64,000 nucleotides of DNA from Alopecurus myosuroides (GCA_028641055.1 CM054063.1:49601827-49665826); one strand, 5' to 3'; positions 44,718 through 56,355 are shown, counted from the first letter of the stretch. A program made the numbers and translations. The notes: a model not told the origin generated them from the letters alone.

Positions 44718-44795
44718 TGCAAACTCAGCAGCCTGGTACTGAGCTAGATCCTCAGAACGGGTGTCGTAAGTATCTTCTGTCTCAACGTCGTCGTC
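44718..44795 (-). other. Exon-like block (78 nt) in K2 LTR
   Basis: Acceptor-like 'cttcttctcgaatag', then a block encoding 'DDVETEDTYDTRSEDLAQYQ', then donor-like cag|gcaagt. 78 nt, open, phase 1 at both ends. Confidence 0.5.
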
Positions 44796-45998
44796 TATTC
44801 GAGAAGAAGCAAACAAACAACGCAGAGAGATAAACAATCAATGACATGGCATAGTGCACAATCATGGGATGATGCATGTCAATTTAATTGTTGCATCAGA
44901 ATAAACTAGTTGACATGGTAACAACATGATTAAATGGACCCACATGCAATTTGGATTGCATATGGAAAGCCCATGAATTATGGTTGAAATAATTGTTTTA
45001 CAACTAACCAACATGTGTAAGTGAATTAGCATGATGCATGGATGGAGAAAACAACAAGAAAACAACAATAGGAACAATTTAAAATAAGGTTTACCAAGTT
45101 TAGGATTTTATTTATTAAGTTATGGAATTTTGGTTCCTTAAAGTTGTTACACAAGCATTTGTTGTTTTCACCAAGTTTAATGTTCAAAAACAGATAACAA
45201 AGTTCATATTTGAAAAGAACACACAATTTTAGGTGGATTACATGTTTCAATTATTGAAAAAGGAATTACAATGATTTAATTATGAATTAAACAAGTTTAA
45301 ACAAGTTTTAATTGAATTTAATTCAAGTATGAATTTATTTGAATTTTTAGTTGTTCAAAACATTAAACCAATTTCATATTTGAAAATTTTATACTTTTCT
45401 AGTTTGAAAACATATTTTACATGTTCAAAAATAATTTAATTTGAGCAAGTTATGAATTTAGCAAATTTAAATGATTTAAACAAGGTTTAAATTATGTAAG
45501 CAATTTTAATTATTCAAAACATGAAACAAAATTTATATTTGGCAAGGTGGTTCAAAAGGGCATGGAAAACATATTTTATTTGTGTTATTTGAATTAAGTA
45601 TGAATTAGTTATGCATTTAATCAAATTTAAAAGGAGTGGTTTGAATTTGAAATTTGAATGCATTTGAATTATTCAAAATAGAAAACAAATGATGTAATCA
45701 TGTAGATAATTTAATTTGGTGCAGCAAACATATTTTATTCATATTATTTGGATTTATAAAATAAAAGTTATTAGCATATTAAAATTAGGGACCAATCTGT
45801 GAAGAAAAGGAATTAATTTGAAAAAGAAAAAGGCTGAAAAATGTTTTCCACTCCGCAGTGGCTAGCCCTAGCCACTGACAGAGGCCCCCTGGGCCACGGT
45901 GGCCCGCGTGGGTGCACGCGCGGCAGCACAGGCCACTGGCAGGTGGGGCCTGCCTGTCAGCACCCTAGCGAAAAAGGTTGGGGTTTTATTGAGCGCAG

Positions 45999-46050
45999 GG
46001 CTCGAACTCGCGCCTGCTGCGCGCGCTCGCTGTGTGCTACCACTGCGGTA
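45999..46050 (-). other. tRNA-like A-box/B-box pair in K2 LTR
   Basis: The minus strand has CTACCGCAGTGGTAGCACAC then GAGTTCGAGCCC, with AGTGG-to-TCGA spacing 39 nt. Confidence 0.5.
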
Positions 46051-46857
46051 GCTGCTCGTTCCTTGTTGTAACATCCCAAGTATGAAAATACCCCTAGAAT
46101 GTTTGATTTCCTGTTTAATTAAAGTATTACATCATGTCATCATATTTATTTCATTGTTTGCATCTGTTTACTATTTGTTTTGCATCTGTTTTATTCTGTT
46201 TTCATAATGGAAATCCAAACAATGTTCAAACACTTATTTCATACTTGTCCTGTTACAATATTTTCAAATCAAAAATTCAAAACAAATCTCATTTTGTTTC
46301 CAATTATTTCCATAGTGATCAACTATTAAAAATGAGGGTTTTAATCAATCCATTAATTCCAATTTGCATTCAAATTCAAATCAAAAACATTCAAACAGCA
46401 CCCAAATTCAACTTATAAAAATCAGCATTATAACCCAAACCATTTGTTCTTTTTAATCATTAGGGTTCACCCTAATAAAAACATTGTTTTCATTATTAAT
46501 CATTTAATTATCAAATTATTCAAATTCAAACCAATTTACAAAACAGCAAATAAATTTGAATTTTCAAAAACCTAAGTTGTCAAATGGTAGATGTTGAACT
46601 AACAAACTCACATGAATTTTTCCAAATTTTTATCAACTCAAAAACCTATCATTTGCTGCAAAAAAAAACAGAAAAACAAAAAAATAGAAAAGGAGAAAAG
46701 CGCGCGCGCGGCAACTAATCCTACGCGGCCCAGCCCACCTATTTCCAGCCCGCGTACCCCTTCGCGCTGCCGCCCCCGTCGTCTTTCGGTACGGCAGCGC
46801 ATCCACGCACGCCACGGCGGCAGCGGACCGCTCCGACGGCCACCAGTGCACCCGAGC

Positions 46858-46870
46858 CCCTATATACACC
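46858..46870 (+). promoter_or_regulatory. TATA box in K3 LTR
   Basis: 'ccctatatacacc' about 794 bp from the LTR start. K2 has CTATAAAACC at 790 bp. A C-rich start region and 'ccctagaccctagg' follow. Confidence 0.55.
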
Positions 46871-47560
46871 CCCTAGGTCTCCGCGCCGAAGCCCTAGACC
46901 CTAGGTTCCTCTCCCCTCCGCTCCGCCGCCGTTTTTCCCTCTCTGCCCCGTGCTCCCACCTCTCTGTCAGCTCGCCGGAGAAGCTCCGTTTCTGAATCCT
47001 CCATGGCCACGTTCGCCTCACAGCTCCACCACCCTAGCTAGCTCCTGGAACGAGTCCACCTCTCTCCCCTCTACCGGTTGGACACCATAATTTCCCCGTA
47101 AGCCTTCTGGATCGACGCCGCCGTCTTCAACCCCTCCGGCGCCACCGTGACTGAACTCGTGGTAGCCGTCGTCGTTGCAGGGCTTCTCGTCGTGAGCTGA
47201 CCGCAGGAACGAGTTCGCCGCTTCCTCCTCGACCTCCCGGACACCGCCGTTGAGCTCGACGTCGTCTGGATCGCCGCCGCCGTCGTGGACCTCTCCGACC
47301 ACCGTCGCCATCAACCCTCTGCTTCACCTTCAACCGCGGTGAGGCCACCGTGCCCTCCTCCTCCCTGTCCTACCTGTGCACGCACACGTTTCCACAGCAC
47401 TGCACCCTGGCACATCGAGCACAGCAGCCACGAGCACCTCGCCGCCGACGAGCCCCTGTTTTCCGTCAGGTTCAGAGTCGTGTTTTCGTCAGTTAAAGTT
47501 TCAGTTAGCGAGCAACACCTTATCCTGTCCGCGCACGGTATACTGACAAGCGAACGATTC

Positions 47561-47615
47561 CTACCGCACTGGCAGTGCACTGCTCCACGCGCGCCCAGCT
47601 CGCGAGTTCGAGCCT
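47561..47615 (+). other. tRNA-like A-box/B-box pair in K3 LTR
   Basis: 'ctaccgcactggcagtgcac' and 'gagttcgagcc', spacing 40 nt. The A-box core is ACTGG here rather than AGTGG. Confidence 0.45.
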
Positions 47616-48809
47616 TGGCTCTGCGGGATAAAATCCCACTTTTTTGCACCGCAGTGCTGACAGGGAGGGCCCCCTGTCAGCCACACACATGCCACGCAAG
47701 CGCACAGTGACCCTGGGCCCCCCTGGCAGTGCCTAGGGTAGGGTTCTGTGCGGTATAAAACTGTTTTTAAACCTTTCTGTTTTAAATAAAGGTCCATTTA
47801 AATTGCAGATTGGTCCCTGAAAATAATTTGATAATAACTTTCATTTTATAAACTCAAATAATAAAAATAAAATATGTGCACTGCTCTAAATTTAATTCTC
47901 TACCTATTGGTAACATTTGTTTCCTGTTTTGAATTTTCCAAATGCAATTCAAATTTGAATTCAAATAATTCAATTACAATTTGCTAAAATCCATAAGTAA
48001 TTCATACTTAATCCAATTAATGCAAATAAAATATGTTTTCCATGCTATTTCCAATAACCTTTTCAAATATAATTTTTGTTTCATGGTTTGAATAATTTAA
48101 ATTGCTTAAATAATTTAACCCTTGTTTAATTCATTTAAATTTGCAAAAATCATAACTTGCTCAAATTAAATTATTTTTGAACATGCAAAATATGTTTTCA
48201 AACCATCAAAGTATAAACTTTTCAAATATGAATTTGAATTTATGTTTTGAACAAATAAAATTCAAATAAAATTCAAACTTGTTTTAAACTCATTTAAAAC
48301 TTGTTTAATCTAGTTTAATTCATAATTAAATCATTGTAATTCCTTTTTCAATATTTGAAACATGAAATCCAACTAAAATTTTGTGTTCTTCTCAAATATG
48401 AATTTTGTTATTTATTTTGCACAATTTAAATTGGTGAAAACAACAACTATGTGTGTAATCCCTTAAAGGAACCAAAACTTCCCTAATTTAATAAATAAAT
48501 TTCTAAATCATTAAACCTTATTTCCAATTGGTTCTATTGTTGTTATTTTGTTGTTTTCCTCATCCATGCATCATACTAATCCACTTTCACCTGTTGGTTA
48601 ATTGGAAAACAATTGTTTCAACCAAAATCCATGGGCTTTTCATATGCAACTCAAAATTGCATATGGGTCCATTTAAATTGTGTTACCAAGTCCACTAGTT
48701 TATTTTGATGCATCTATTAAATTGTCATGCATCATCCCATCATTGTGCACTATGCCATGATATTGATTGTTTATATTTCTGCCTTGTTTGTTTGCTTCTT
48801 CTCGGATAG

Positions 48810-48887
48810 ACGACGACGTTGAGACAGACGATCTTTACAGCACCCCTTCTGAGGATCTAGCTCAGTACCAGGCTGCTGAGTTTGCAG
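48810..48887 (+). other. Exon-like block (78 nt) in K3 LTR
   Basis: After 'ttgcttcttctcggatag', open as 'DDVETDDLYSTPSEDLAQYQ' plus 'AAEFA', ending cag|gcaagt, a GC-type donor consensus. Confidence 0.5.
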
Positions 48888-49959
48888 GCAAGTTATCACT
48901 CACATGAACCACTGTGTCCCTTTCAACATTGGTTACCGATACTTTCCGTTGTCTATTTTGCTAGCCCTATGTGTAGTTGTTTCTGTTACGAACCTATTAC
49001 ATGAATCCCTTAACCCCGATATTGCCTCACCCCCACTCCTACAACCCCATTGTTTGAGCCAGTGTCTTACTAGCATGCTTAGGTTGTTTTGCTCGAGTCT
49101 GTTACCCGTTATTTCCATTACTATACTTCTATTATGTTCTGGGGGCTCGATGTTAATCAATCAACCTGTTAATCATAATATGCCGATAAGGCACCGGCAG
49201 GAGGCCCTTTGTGGTTTTGAGGCCTGCTAGTGTCGACCCTAATAGGAAAAGGGTCTTGTCTACTGATCCATGATGAGCGCACTACCCGCATGTGGGAAGC
49301 GAGTATGGGCGCCCCCCTCAATTTGATTCGATTCGCATCTCGTCCAAATCGCCTCATTTAGTTCGTGTTTTCCATTTGCCGCATGCATGTTTTTGCGAGC
49401 CCAGCGCAGGGTGGAACTTTTGTAGTCGGCATATAGGGGGACACGGTCTTAGAGTGCTATGAGGGTCCCTTTTCTTCGGGGCTTGATTAGCCGTGCGCCC
49501 AAGGTGCTTTGGGCTTGATGCGAAGAAGAGTTGAGTTGTGTTGAGTGCCCCGCTTGGTGGGAGGCATCCCATCTGGCGGGTTATTCATACGTGTACGACC
49601 AAATTGGTGCAACCCTGCAGGGATAAATCTTCTCGAGAAGCCGTGTTTTCCGCGGTTATGGTTAACTTGGTGAAAGTACTGGCTAAAAAGTACTCAGGAC
49701 AACTTAAACCTAATGACTAACAATATTACACCCAATGGTTAACAACTTGACTAGTAATAGACTTAATGACACAATAAGTTGATTCATCATTAATCCAACT
49801 GTGTGAGTTATTCTCGGGTTGCTTCTTCGGATAAGGGGCGAGATCCAGGATGGGTTTGTTTGAGGTTATCTTTCAGTTGGTTACTATACGCTATCTTATC
49901 CCCTTTCTGTTAGCTGGAAGTTGTAGTGTTTCTGTAGTTGGATAGCGCAGCCAGTTGCA

Positions 49960-50162
49960 GCATCCTTTATATCCCCTTCCTTCCGTTGAACCCAAGGCAT
50001 CTGTACTTGGTGTTGACGGGTTACATTTTGGTGAACTGTGAGTCTTGCTTGCCAGTACGTCTATGTACTGCCCCCTTTGGGGCTGTGGTTTCCGCAGACT
50101 ACGCTTACAAGGATCCGGGTGACGGCTACTACGTGGAGTTTGACGAGGCTGCTGACGAGTAG
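49960..50162 (+). other. LTR-encoded conserved peptide block, K3 copy
   Basis: Open as 'FLPLNPRHLYLVLTGY', 'CESCLPV', then 'GAVVSADYAYKDPGDGYYVE' and 'FDEAADE' to a stop at 50160-50162. Differs from K2 by a few residues with the frame kept. Confidence 0.55.
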
Positions 50163-50535
50163 GTAGCGGACCCGGGCAGGATCCGAGACTACGTGGATGG
50201 GCTCCGTCTTTCTTTCAGTTCCCGGCTACTTAAGCCTATTTGGATTTGTCTGTACTCAGACCCTTTGAATGCTTCCGCTGAGATGTAATGATGTTATGTT
50301 GGGACATGTGTCCTCTGGATGATTGTATTTGCTATCTCTGCTCTAGTGAGAGCTATTTGCAACTTATTTCAATCTTTTGTGTCTTAGAGATATGTTGTGC
50401 TATCATTCTGTTACAAGCCGTTGACGTACCATGTGTGTATGGTATGAAGTACGTCAATGGTAGTGTCCTGATTTCTACGGGATAGTTTACATCGACGGTG
50501 ACTAGTAAAGATTGGTTGTCACACATAAGTGTTGG

Positions 50536-51102
50536 TGTCGGATATATACTGAATAGGGGTATAGAAGATGGTAGACAAAGAGCCGGACTACCAGGGTGGC
50601 CTACGTGGTAATGGGCTTAGGTACATTGGGCGGCCCAGTAGTCCGACGCGTAGAAGCCGGATTCTAGAAGAACCCGGATCACGGCCCACGTGATCTGGCT
50701 TGGAGGAGAAGACGGATTCCTTATTTTCCAAGTTACAAGTTAAACGTAGTCTTCTAGGTTTCCTGCTCTGTAAGCCCTAATCCGGCTATTATATAAAGCC
50801 GGACGGGAGATAGATTAAACAGGTTCTAAGCACAAGTTAGACACAAGTTCAAGCTCTACGCAACTCGCCGAGAAGCTCATCCTCGCCGAGTAGCTAGATC
50901 TATTCCCTCACATTGTAACCCAGTTATACGGGCTTTAGTCCCAATTAGTGAGAAGTGCAGGAGTAGGTACGCCGTACTGTCACGACGTACCGAACCTGGG
51001 TAAAATCCCGTGTTCTGTGTTACTACGCTATCCCGTTACCCCACGTCTCTACCGTAGTCTCATGGCACCCCCGTCTATGAAAACTACTACGATGTCTCGA
51101 CA
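50536..51102 (+). repeat. T3 5' LTR (567 bp)
   Basis: tgtcggatatatactg to ctcgaca. TATA motif 'ttatataaagcc' at 50789-50800. Confidence 0.93.
50789..50800 (+). promoter_or_regulatory. TATA box in T3 5' LTR
   Basis: 'ctattatataaagccgg', 253 bp from the LTR start, and present in the 3' LTR as well. Confidence 0.6.
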
Positions 51103-51104
51103 GT

Positions 51105-51121
51105 TGGCGCCCACCGTGGGG
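51105..51121 (+). other. T3 primer-binding site (tRNA-Lys type)
   Basis: TGGCGCCCACCGTGGGG, two bases after the LTR end. Identical to T1 and T2. Confidence 0.75.
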
Positions 51122-51135
51122 AAACGACGTCAGGC

Positions 51136-54100
51136 GTGAAATTCCGATCTGGGATACTTGGCGGAATTGGAAGATCGATCACTGTCGGAAGCTTGGAATT
51201 CGACGACGACGTCGGGCGCTTCCTCGACAACGGATCCTACATACCGGCGCAAAACCACCTGGTAAGTGCCTGCGTGTTACCGATCGGATCTGCTAACATC
51301 TTTATCGGACTAACTGCAGAGGCAATGGGGTTTTGCGGTGGAAGCAAATTTATCCCACCCGCCCTATACCCAGTCGAAGACGACTATGATGCCGGATTCT
51401 GCTCAGATCGCCGACAAAAAAGTGATACACACTTTATCAGCATGGTGCAATCCGAAATTGCTGAAAACACGGATGACGGAAATCCCGTGCAAGAGGCAGA
51501 CAACAACCTACCCGTCGTAGAGACGGAAGAACGAATACCCGTCACAGAGACGGAAGATCCGACACCCGTCAACCAGACGATGAACTCGGAAGCAGAGTCC
51601 GTGCTTGCCGCCATTGAGGCGAGATTGGAGTCGGAAACCGGATCGGATAACTTCGACTCCGAAGACGAAGACGAGGATGCCTTCGTAAGAAAGGTTAAGT
51701 CCTTTCAAGAGGGATTCCATGAAGTGCTAATGGCAAAACCAGCTGATACAACGGGTGCCGACAGCCAGGAAAGCCCTAAAACCCCTCCGCCAGTGGAAGA
51801 GAGAGAAGACGGAGAAACTTCTCCGATATTCCCCAATGTTAAGGAGATGACAGAAGATGAGCCTGTCAAAAAACCTCCTTATTCTAAGAAAAAGCACCGT
51901 GCTTCTAAAAAACTCCAATACAAACTCCGGAAGAAAAAATCAGCCGATCTCGCTGATGAAAACCTGGAAGTTGGAGATATTAGCGGCACAAAGCCCGCGG
52001 AAAAGAAATCTAAGGAAATCACTGCTCCGCCAATGACAGAACTGGAAGAGCAAGAGCTATTACAAACACCAGTGGGACCAGATGAACCCCCTGAGATGCT
52101 GGAAGCCAGGAGACAAGCTTTTCAACGGCAACAGCAACATCTGCTTAGATCTCGACAACATCTCCAACAAACCCATAATGACATCAAAGTCATGAAGGAA
52201 GAAATAGAGGAGTACGAGAGAAAGCATAGATCTGCCTTAAAACCTACTAGGTTACCCGAAATCGCAAGACCGGAAGAACTGCCGCCAAAAGAAAGGTTCT
52301 ATAACCCATCTTGGCAAAAGCAGTTAAACGGCAAAGATGCCAAGGGCGAACCAATATACAAAACCGCAGCAGAAAACGCGGAAGCAGCGTTCGCCATCCT
52401 AAACAATGATCTGTACTCCAACGGGGAAAAACTCCAAGGGGTATATGCTTTCTTAGGAAAAGCATTACAGCAGCAGCAGCGAGGCCAAGAGCGATCAGGG
52501 AGGCTGCATGATAATTCCGCCCTCTGCAAAACAGCTACTTGCGTTGCTGGAGCACCTGGACCGGAAGAACCCGGAGATTCGGATAAAAAAGAGGATCCGA
52601 GAAAGGACAAGAAAAACCCCGACAACCGGGACGCAGCGTCTAGAACCGGACCTCATCTCCCGAAAGATGGATATAAACCACACGATCGGGAAGACAAACA
52701 CCGGAATGATGGCAAAACAATGCCACCTCCGAGAAACCCAGCTGAAAAAACTGGAAGATATGATATACCTCACAGACGTGAAAGATCCCGGACACCTCCT
52801 AAGGATAAGGAAAGGCATAGAAGCAGAACTCCGCCCAAAGGACGTGAACACGGAAGAGATAGAGATAACCTCGGAAAAGCGCGTCCGCGCAACAATGGAA
52901 AAGAAAGAAGCAGATCCCCTTCTGTCCATTCAGCCGGGAGATATTCTGCACACATTGATAGAGCAGAAAAGGATGATCTATACTTTGGTCCTAAGTGTTT
53001 TACTGACAGGATCCGAAGGATAACCCTGCATTCTGGCTTCGCCAAAGTTGGTCCAACCTACCAAAAGTATACCGGCAGTACAAACCCGGATACCTGGCTC
53101 TCAGATTATTACACAGCCGTCCAAATCAACAATGGGACAGACCTGGAAGCTGTCAAGTTTCTTCCCCTAATGTTGCTAGACGGAGCCAGAGATTGGATCA
53201 ATGGTTTACCATCAAGAACTGTCGACAGTTGGGATGATATGGCGAGAGTATTCACTCAGCATTTTTGGGGAACATACAAACGCCCAAATAGCATCAACCA
53301 GCTGAACCGTTGCACCCAATTTGAGGAAGAACCATACGTGGATTTCATCTCCAGATGGATTGCAATGAAGAATAGTTGCTCTGGAGTAACTGACGTACAA
53401 GCAATGCATGCTTTCGTCAATGGCCTAAAACCCGGACTCGTACCGTTCATGGTTGGTTCTAAACAGCACAAAGATCTCGGATCTATGCTTACAACCGCTA
53501 ATGAGCATGCTGCAGCCGAAGATGATATCAGAGCAAGAGGAGGCAATATTGAGTCACTAATACTCGCCAAGAAAACCCCTCGTTCTGACAAAAAAGGAAC
53601 TCCAGAGTCAACGACAAAGCCCAAGGAGGTCAACATAGCCTTTGGAGGAGAAAAGGTGAACAAGTGGAAAGGCCGCAGTCCAGATCCAATCAATTACACT
53701 CCCGAAGAATGGGAGAGAATTAAGTCGGAACCCTGCGTCCACCACTCGCAATTTGGGAAACCAACCCACACAAACGCGCAATGCCGGCTAAACAAGCATA
53801 TGAAAGGCAATGCAGGATCCGGAAATAAAGGGAAGGGTTCCAAAAGGAAACCTGCCAAACAAAAGCCAGAAGCTGAAAAAGAAGACAGTGAATCGGACAC
53901 TGATGAGAAAATCCAGGAACAACAGCGAAAAGGTGAACCCAAATTTCCGAGAGTTGACGGAGAAGCAATGTTAACTTTCTTAGCAACCCCGTCAGCAAAG
54001 GTGGCCAAAAGAACACTTCGGGAGATAAACGCAGTTGTTCCTGCGACCCCGAAATTCTTGAAGTACTCCAACACACCGATAATCTGGGATCAGTCTGATC

Positions 54101-54759
54101 ATCCCGGAAATATCCCTGAACCCGGCACACAAGCTCTTGTTGTAAGCCCTATTGTTCAAAACACTAGGCTAAGGAGAGTGCTGATGGATGGAGGATCCAG
54201 CATCAATATAATGTATCTGGATACACTAAAGCACTTGAAGATCTCCGAGTCCCAGCTCAACTACAGCAATATACGCTTCCATGGCATTGTTCCTGGCAGG
54301 CAAGCACGATCCCTAGGAGAAATTTACCTAGATGTCACCTTCGGAGATAAAGATCACTTCCGGCAGGAAAAAGTATCCTTCGAAGTAGTGCCGTTCGAAA
54401 GCGTGTATCACGCAATACTCGGACGTCCGGCTTTCGCCAAATTTATGGCAAGATCCTGCTATATCTACAACAAGCTGAAGATGCCAGGACCCAAAGGAGG
54501 AGTAATCACCATTGCCGGTGATTTCAAGCTGGCAAATGAGTTGGAAAAACAAAAGGCCCTTTGCGCTCGGAGAGTTATAGCGAAGGAGGAACTGAAGGAA
54601 TTAGCCAAGGAGGTATCGCCGAAAGAAATGCCGGCAGGAAAAGAAACTCGAAAGCCAACAGATAGCTTCAAGGCGTCCGAGAATACAAGACAGGTAATCC
54701 TAGATCCCAAAGATCCGACAAAATTCGTCGTCGTAGGGACTGGGATGACTGACAAATAG
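51136..54759 (+). CDS. gag: T3 Gag-protease polyprotein (1207 codons)
   Basis: Uninterrupted ORF from an ATG 15 bp after the primer site, unlike T1 and T2 whose frame begins in the LTR. The N-terminus is acidic with repeated 'PVTETE' and 'PVVETEE' units. Next come a Lys-rich stretch, a coiled coil near residues 320-370 ('RRQAFQRQQQHLLRSRQHLQ') and an Arg/Ser/Pro-rich section near 545-620 ('ERSRTPPKDKERHRSRTPPK') resembling RS domains. The Gag core lies at about 640-760 ('WLSDYYTAVQINNGTDLEAV', 'ARDWINGLPSRTVDSW'), then basic linkers, then the protease with 'VLMDGGSSINIMY' near residue 1015. It ends at a UAG with RT in frame behind it. Probably functional Gag. Confidence 0.87.
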   Translation: MKFRSGILGGIGRSITVGSLEFDDDVGRFLDNGSYIPAQNHLVSACVLPIGSANIFIGLTAEAMGFCGGSKFIPPALYPVEDDYDAGFCSDRRQKSDTHFISMVQSEIAENTDDGNPVQEADNNLPVVETEERIPVTETEDPTPVNQTMNSEAESVLAAIEARLESETGSDNFDSEDEDEDAFVRKVKSFQEGFHEVLMAKPADTTGADSQESPKTPPPVEEREDGETSPIFPNVKEMTEDEPVKKPPYSKKKHRASKKLQYKLRKKKSADLADENLEVGDISGTKPAEKKSKEITAPPMTELEEQELLQTPVGPDEPPEMLEARRQAFQRQQQHLLRSRQHLQQTHNDIKVMKEEIEEYERKHRSALKPTRLPEIARPEELPPKERFYNPSWQKQLNGKDAKGEPIYKTAAENAEAAFAILNNDLYSNGEKLQGVYAFLGKALQQQQRGQERSGRLHDNSALCKTATCVAGAPGPEEPGDSDKKEDPRKDKKNPDNRDAASRTGPHLPKDGYKPHDREDKHRNDGKTMPPPRNPAEKTGRYDIPHRRERSRTPPKDKERHRSRTPPKGREHGRDRDNLGKARPRNNGKERSRSPSVHSAGRYSAHIDRAEKDDLYFGPKCFTDRIRRITLHSGFAKVGPTYQKYTGSTNPDTWLSDYYTAVQINNGTDLEAVKFLPLMLLDGARDWINGLPSRTVDSWDDMARVFTQHFWGTYKRPNSINQLNRCTQFEEEPYVDFISRWIAMKNSCSGVTDVQAMHAFVNGLKPGLVPFMVGSKQHKDLGSMLTTANEHAAAEDDIRARGGNIESLILAKKTPRSDKKGTPESTTKPKEVNIAFGGEKVNKWKGRSPDPINYTPEEWERIKSEPCVHHSQFGKPTHTNAQCRLNKHMKGNAGSGNKGKGSKRKPAKQKPEAEKEDSESDTDEKIQEQQRKGEPKFPRVDGEAMLTFLATPSAKVAKRTLREINAVVPATPKFLKYSNTPIIWDQSDHPGNIPEPGTQALVVSPIVQNTRLRRVLMDGGSSINIMYLDTLKHLKISESQLNYSNIRFHGIVPGRQARSLGEIYLDVTFGDKDHFRQEKVSFEVVPFESVYHAILGRPAFAKFMARSCYIYNKLKMPGPKGGVITIAGDFKLANELEKQKALCARRVIAKEELKELAKEVSPKEMPAGKETRKPTDSFKASENTRQVILDPKDPTKFVVVGTGMTDK
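54757..54759 (+). other. In-frame UAG at protease/RT boundary of T3 (candidate readthrough stop)
   Basis: Context AAA-UAG-GAA-GGC-GAG-CTC-ATC, differing by one base from T1 over these 21 nt. Downstream is open in the same frame. Confidence 0.6.
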
Positions 54760-55755
54760 GAAGGCGAGCTCATCAAGTTCCTCCGTGAGAACTGGGATAT
54801 TTTTGCCTGGTGTCCAGCTGACATGCCAGGCGTACCCAGGGAACTTGCTGAGCACCAACTCAAGGTTATTCCCGGATCAAAACCCGTCAAACAAGGTCTC
54901 CGTCGATTTGACGGAAGAAGACGGAAGGCTATTGGCAAGGAAATTATCCGGCTTTTAGCAGCGGATTTCATCAAGGAAGTAATCCATACTGATTGGTCCG
55001 CAAATCCGGTCCTAGTACCGAAGAAAGACACCACTGCTGTTAGAATGTGTATAGATTACACAAGATTGAACAAGTTGTGTCCGAAAGATAGGTTCGCGTT
55101 ACCGCGAATCGATCAAATAATAGATGCCACTGCAGGCTCCGAGCTTTTATGCTTTTTGGATGCATACTCCGGGTACCACCAAATACGCATGAAAAAGGAA
55201 GATCAAATCAAGACTTCTTTTATAACCCCGTATGGGACGTACTATTACATAACCATGCCTTTTGGCCTGAAGAACGCAGGGGCAACCTACCAGCGTTGCA
55301 TGCAACGCTGTTTGCATAGTCAAATTGGCAGAAACGTTCATGTTTACGTGGACGATATCGCTGTCGTAACCAAGGAAAAAGATACACTCCTTGAGGATCT
55401 GCGAGAAACTTTCGAAAACTTGCGCACTTACAAGATGAAGTTGAATCCATCTAAGTGCGTATTCGGGGTTCCCTCAGGAAAACTTCTGGGTTTCATTGTT
55501 TCCCATAGAGGAATAGAAGTTAACCCGGAAAAGATCAAGGCAATCTTGAACATCTCAAAACCTACATGTGTAAAAGATGTACAAAGATTGACGGGTTCCG
55601 CTGCAGCCGTCAGCAGATTTATCAGTTGGCTGGGGGCTAAAACCTTACCACTCTACAAGCTGCTGAAAAAATTCGACAAAGTCAAGTGGATTGCGGAAGC
55701 CTGGGAACGTCTAGAAAGTTATGTACCTTTTCGTACTAAGTTCAATTCTATGTAA
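54760..55755 (+). pseudogene. pol: T3 reverse transcriptase, truncated before RNase H
   Basis: In the same frame as gag-protease after the UAG. Has 'FAWCPADMPGVPRELAEHQL', RT palm motifs 'LDAYSGYHQIRMKKEDQIK', 'FGLKNAGATYQRCMQ' and catalytic YVDD, and the thumb 'LLGFIVSHRGIEVNPEKIKA'. After 'FDKVKWIAEA' the normal continuation into RNase H is lost; an unrelated 20-residue tail and stop follow. RNase H and integrase are absent. An AATAAA motif lies just after the stop (about 55775). Confidence 0.85.
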
Positions 55756-56355
55756 ACATCTTTTGAGATCATGAAATAAAGTTGTCGGAATGCTGTCATC
55801 CATATTCTTTATAAGTGTAAAGTGTTTCCGCCTCATCTATTTCCCAATGATCTTACAAATTGCTCAACGTTAACCCGAATTGTGCTTGCGTACTCGGCGT
55901 TACAAAACTGAATGATTTTTCAGCCTATTAACGGCTAAGGGAAACTTGAATTGCCTGTGTGCCCAAGTTTCACTTAAAACTTTCCTTGAATTCTCTAAGT
56001 TTTATTTGATTGTGTGTGTGTTGGGTTACTGGAACTAGTTAGTAAAAATGCCTTTAGCATGGTCCATGTTTCCGAGTTTCAAAAACTGCTTGGTTCGTCC
56101 CCAGTTACTCGGCATGAAGATTCATATTGCTATTTGAGCCATTTCAAACACTAAGGACAGTTAAAGCATACACACAAGAGAACTTAGAAGATAAAGGAAT
56201 GATAAAACCCAAAAAACTTGCAAAGAATTTCATAATTTAAACTGCAACAGATGGAAGTTTCATTCATACAAAAGAAGCATTACATTTTGGATTACATTAA
56301 AAGAATAGTAATGCTCCTATTGTCTATTTTTTCTATCCAGGTTCCAGGTAACCCT
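55756..56355. other. T3 spacer between truncated pol and antisense gene
   Basis: Non-coding on both strands as far as seen; the 3' side of two convergent transcription units. It marks the pol deletion, comparable with 14878-15917 in T2. Confidence 0.5.
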
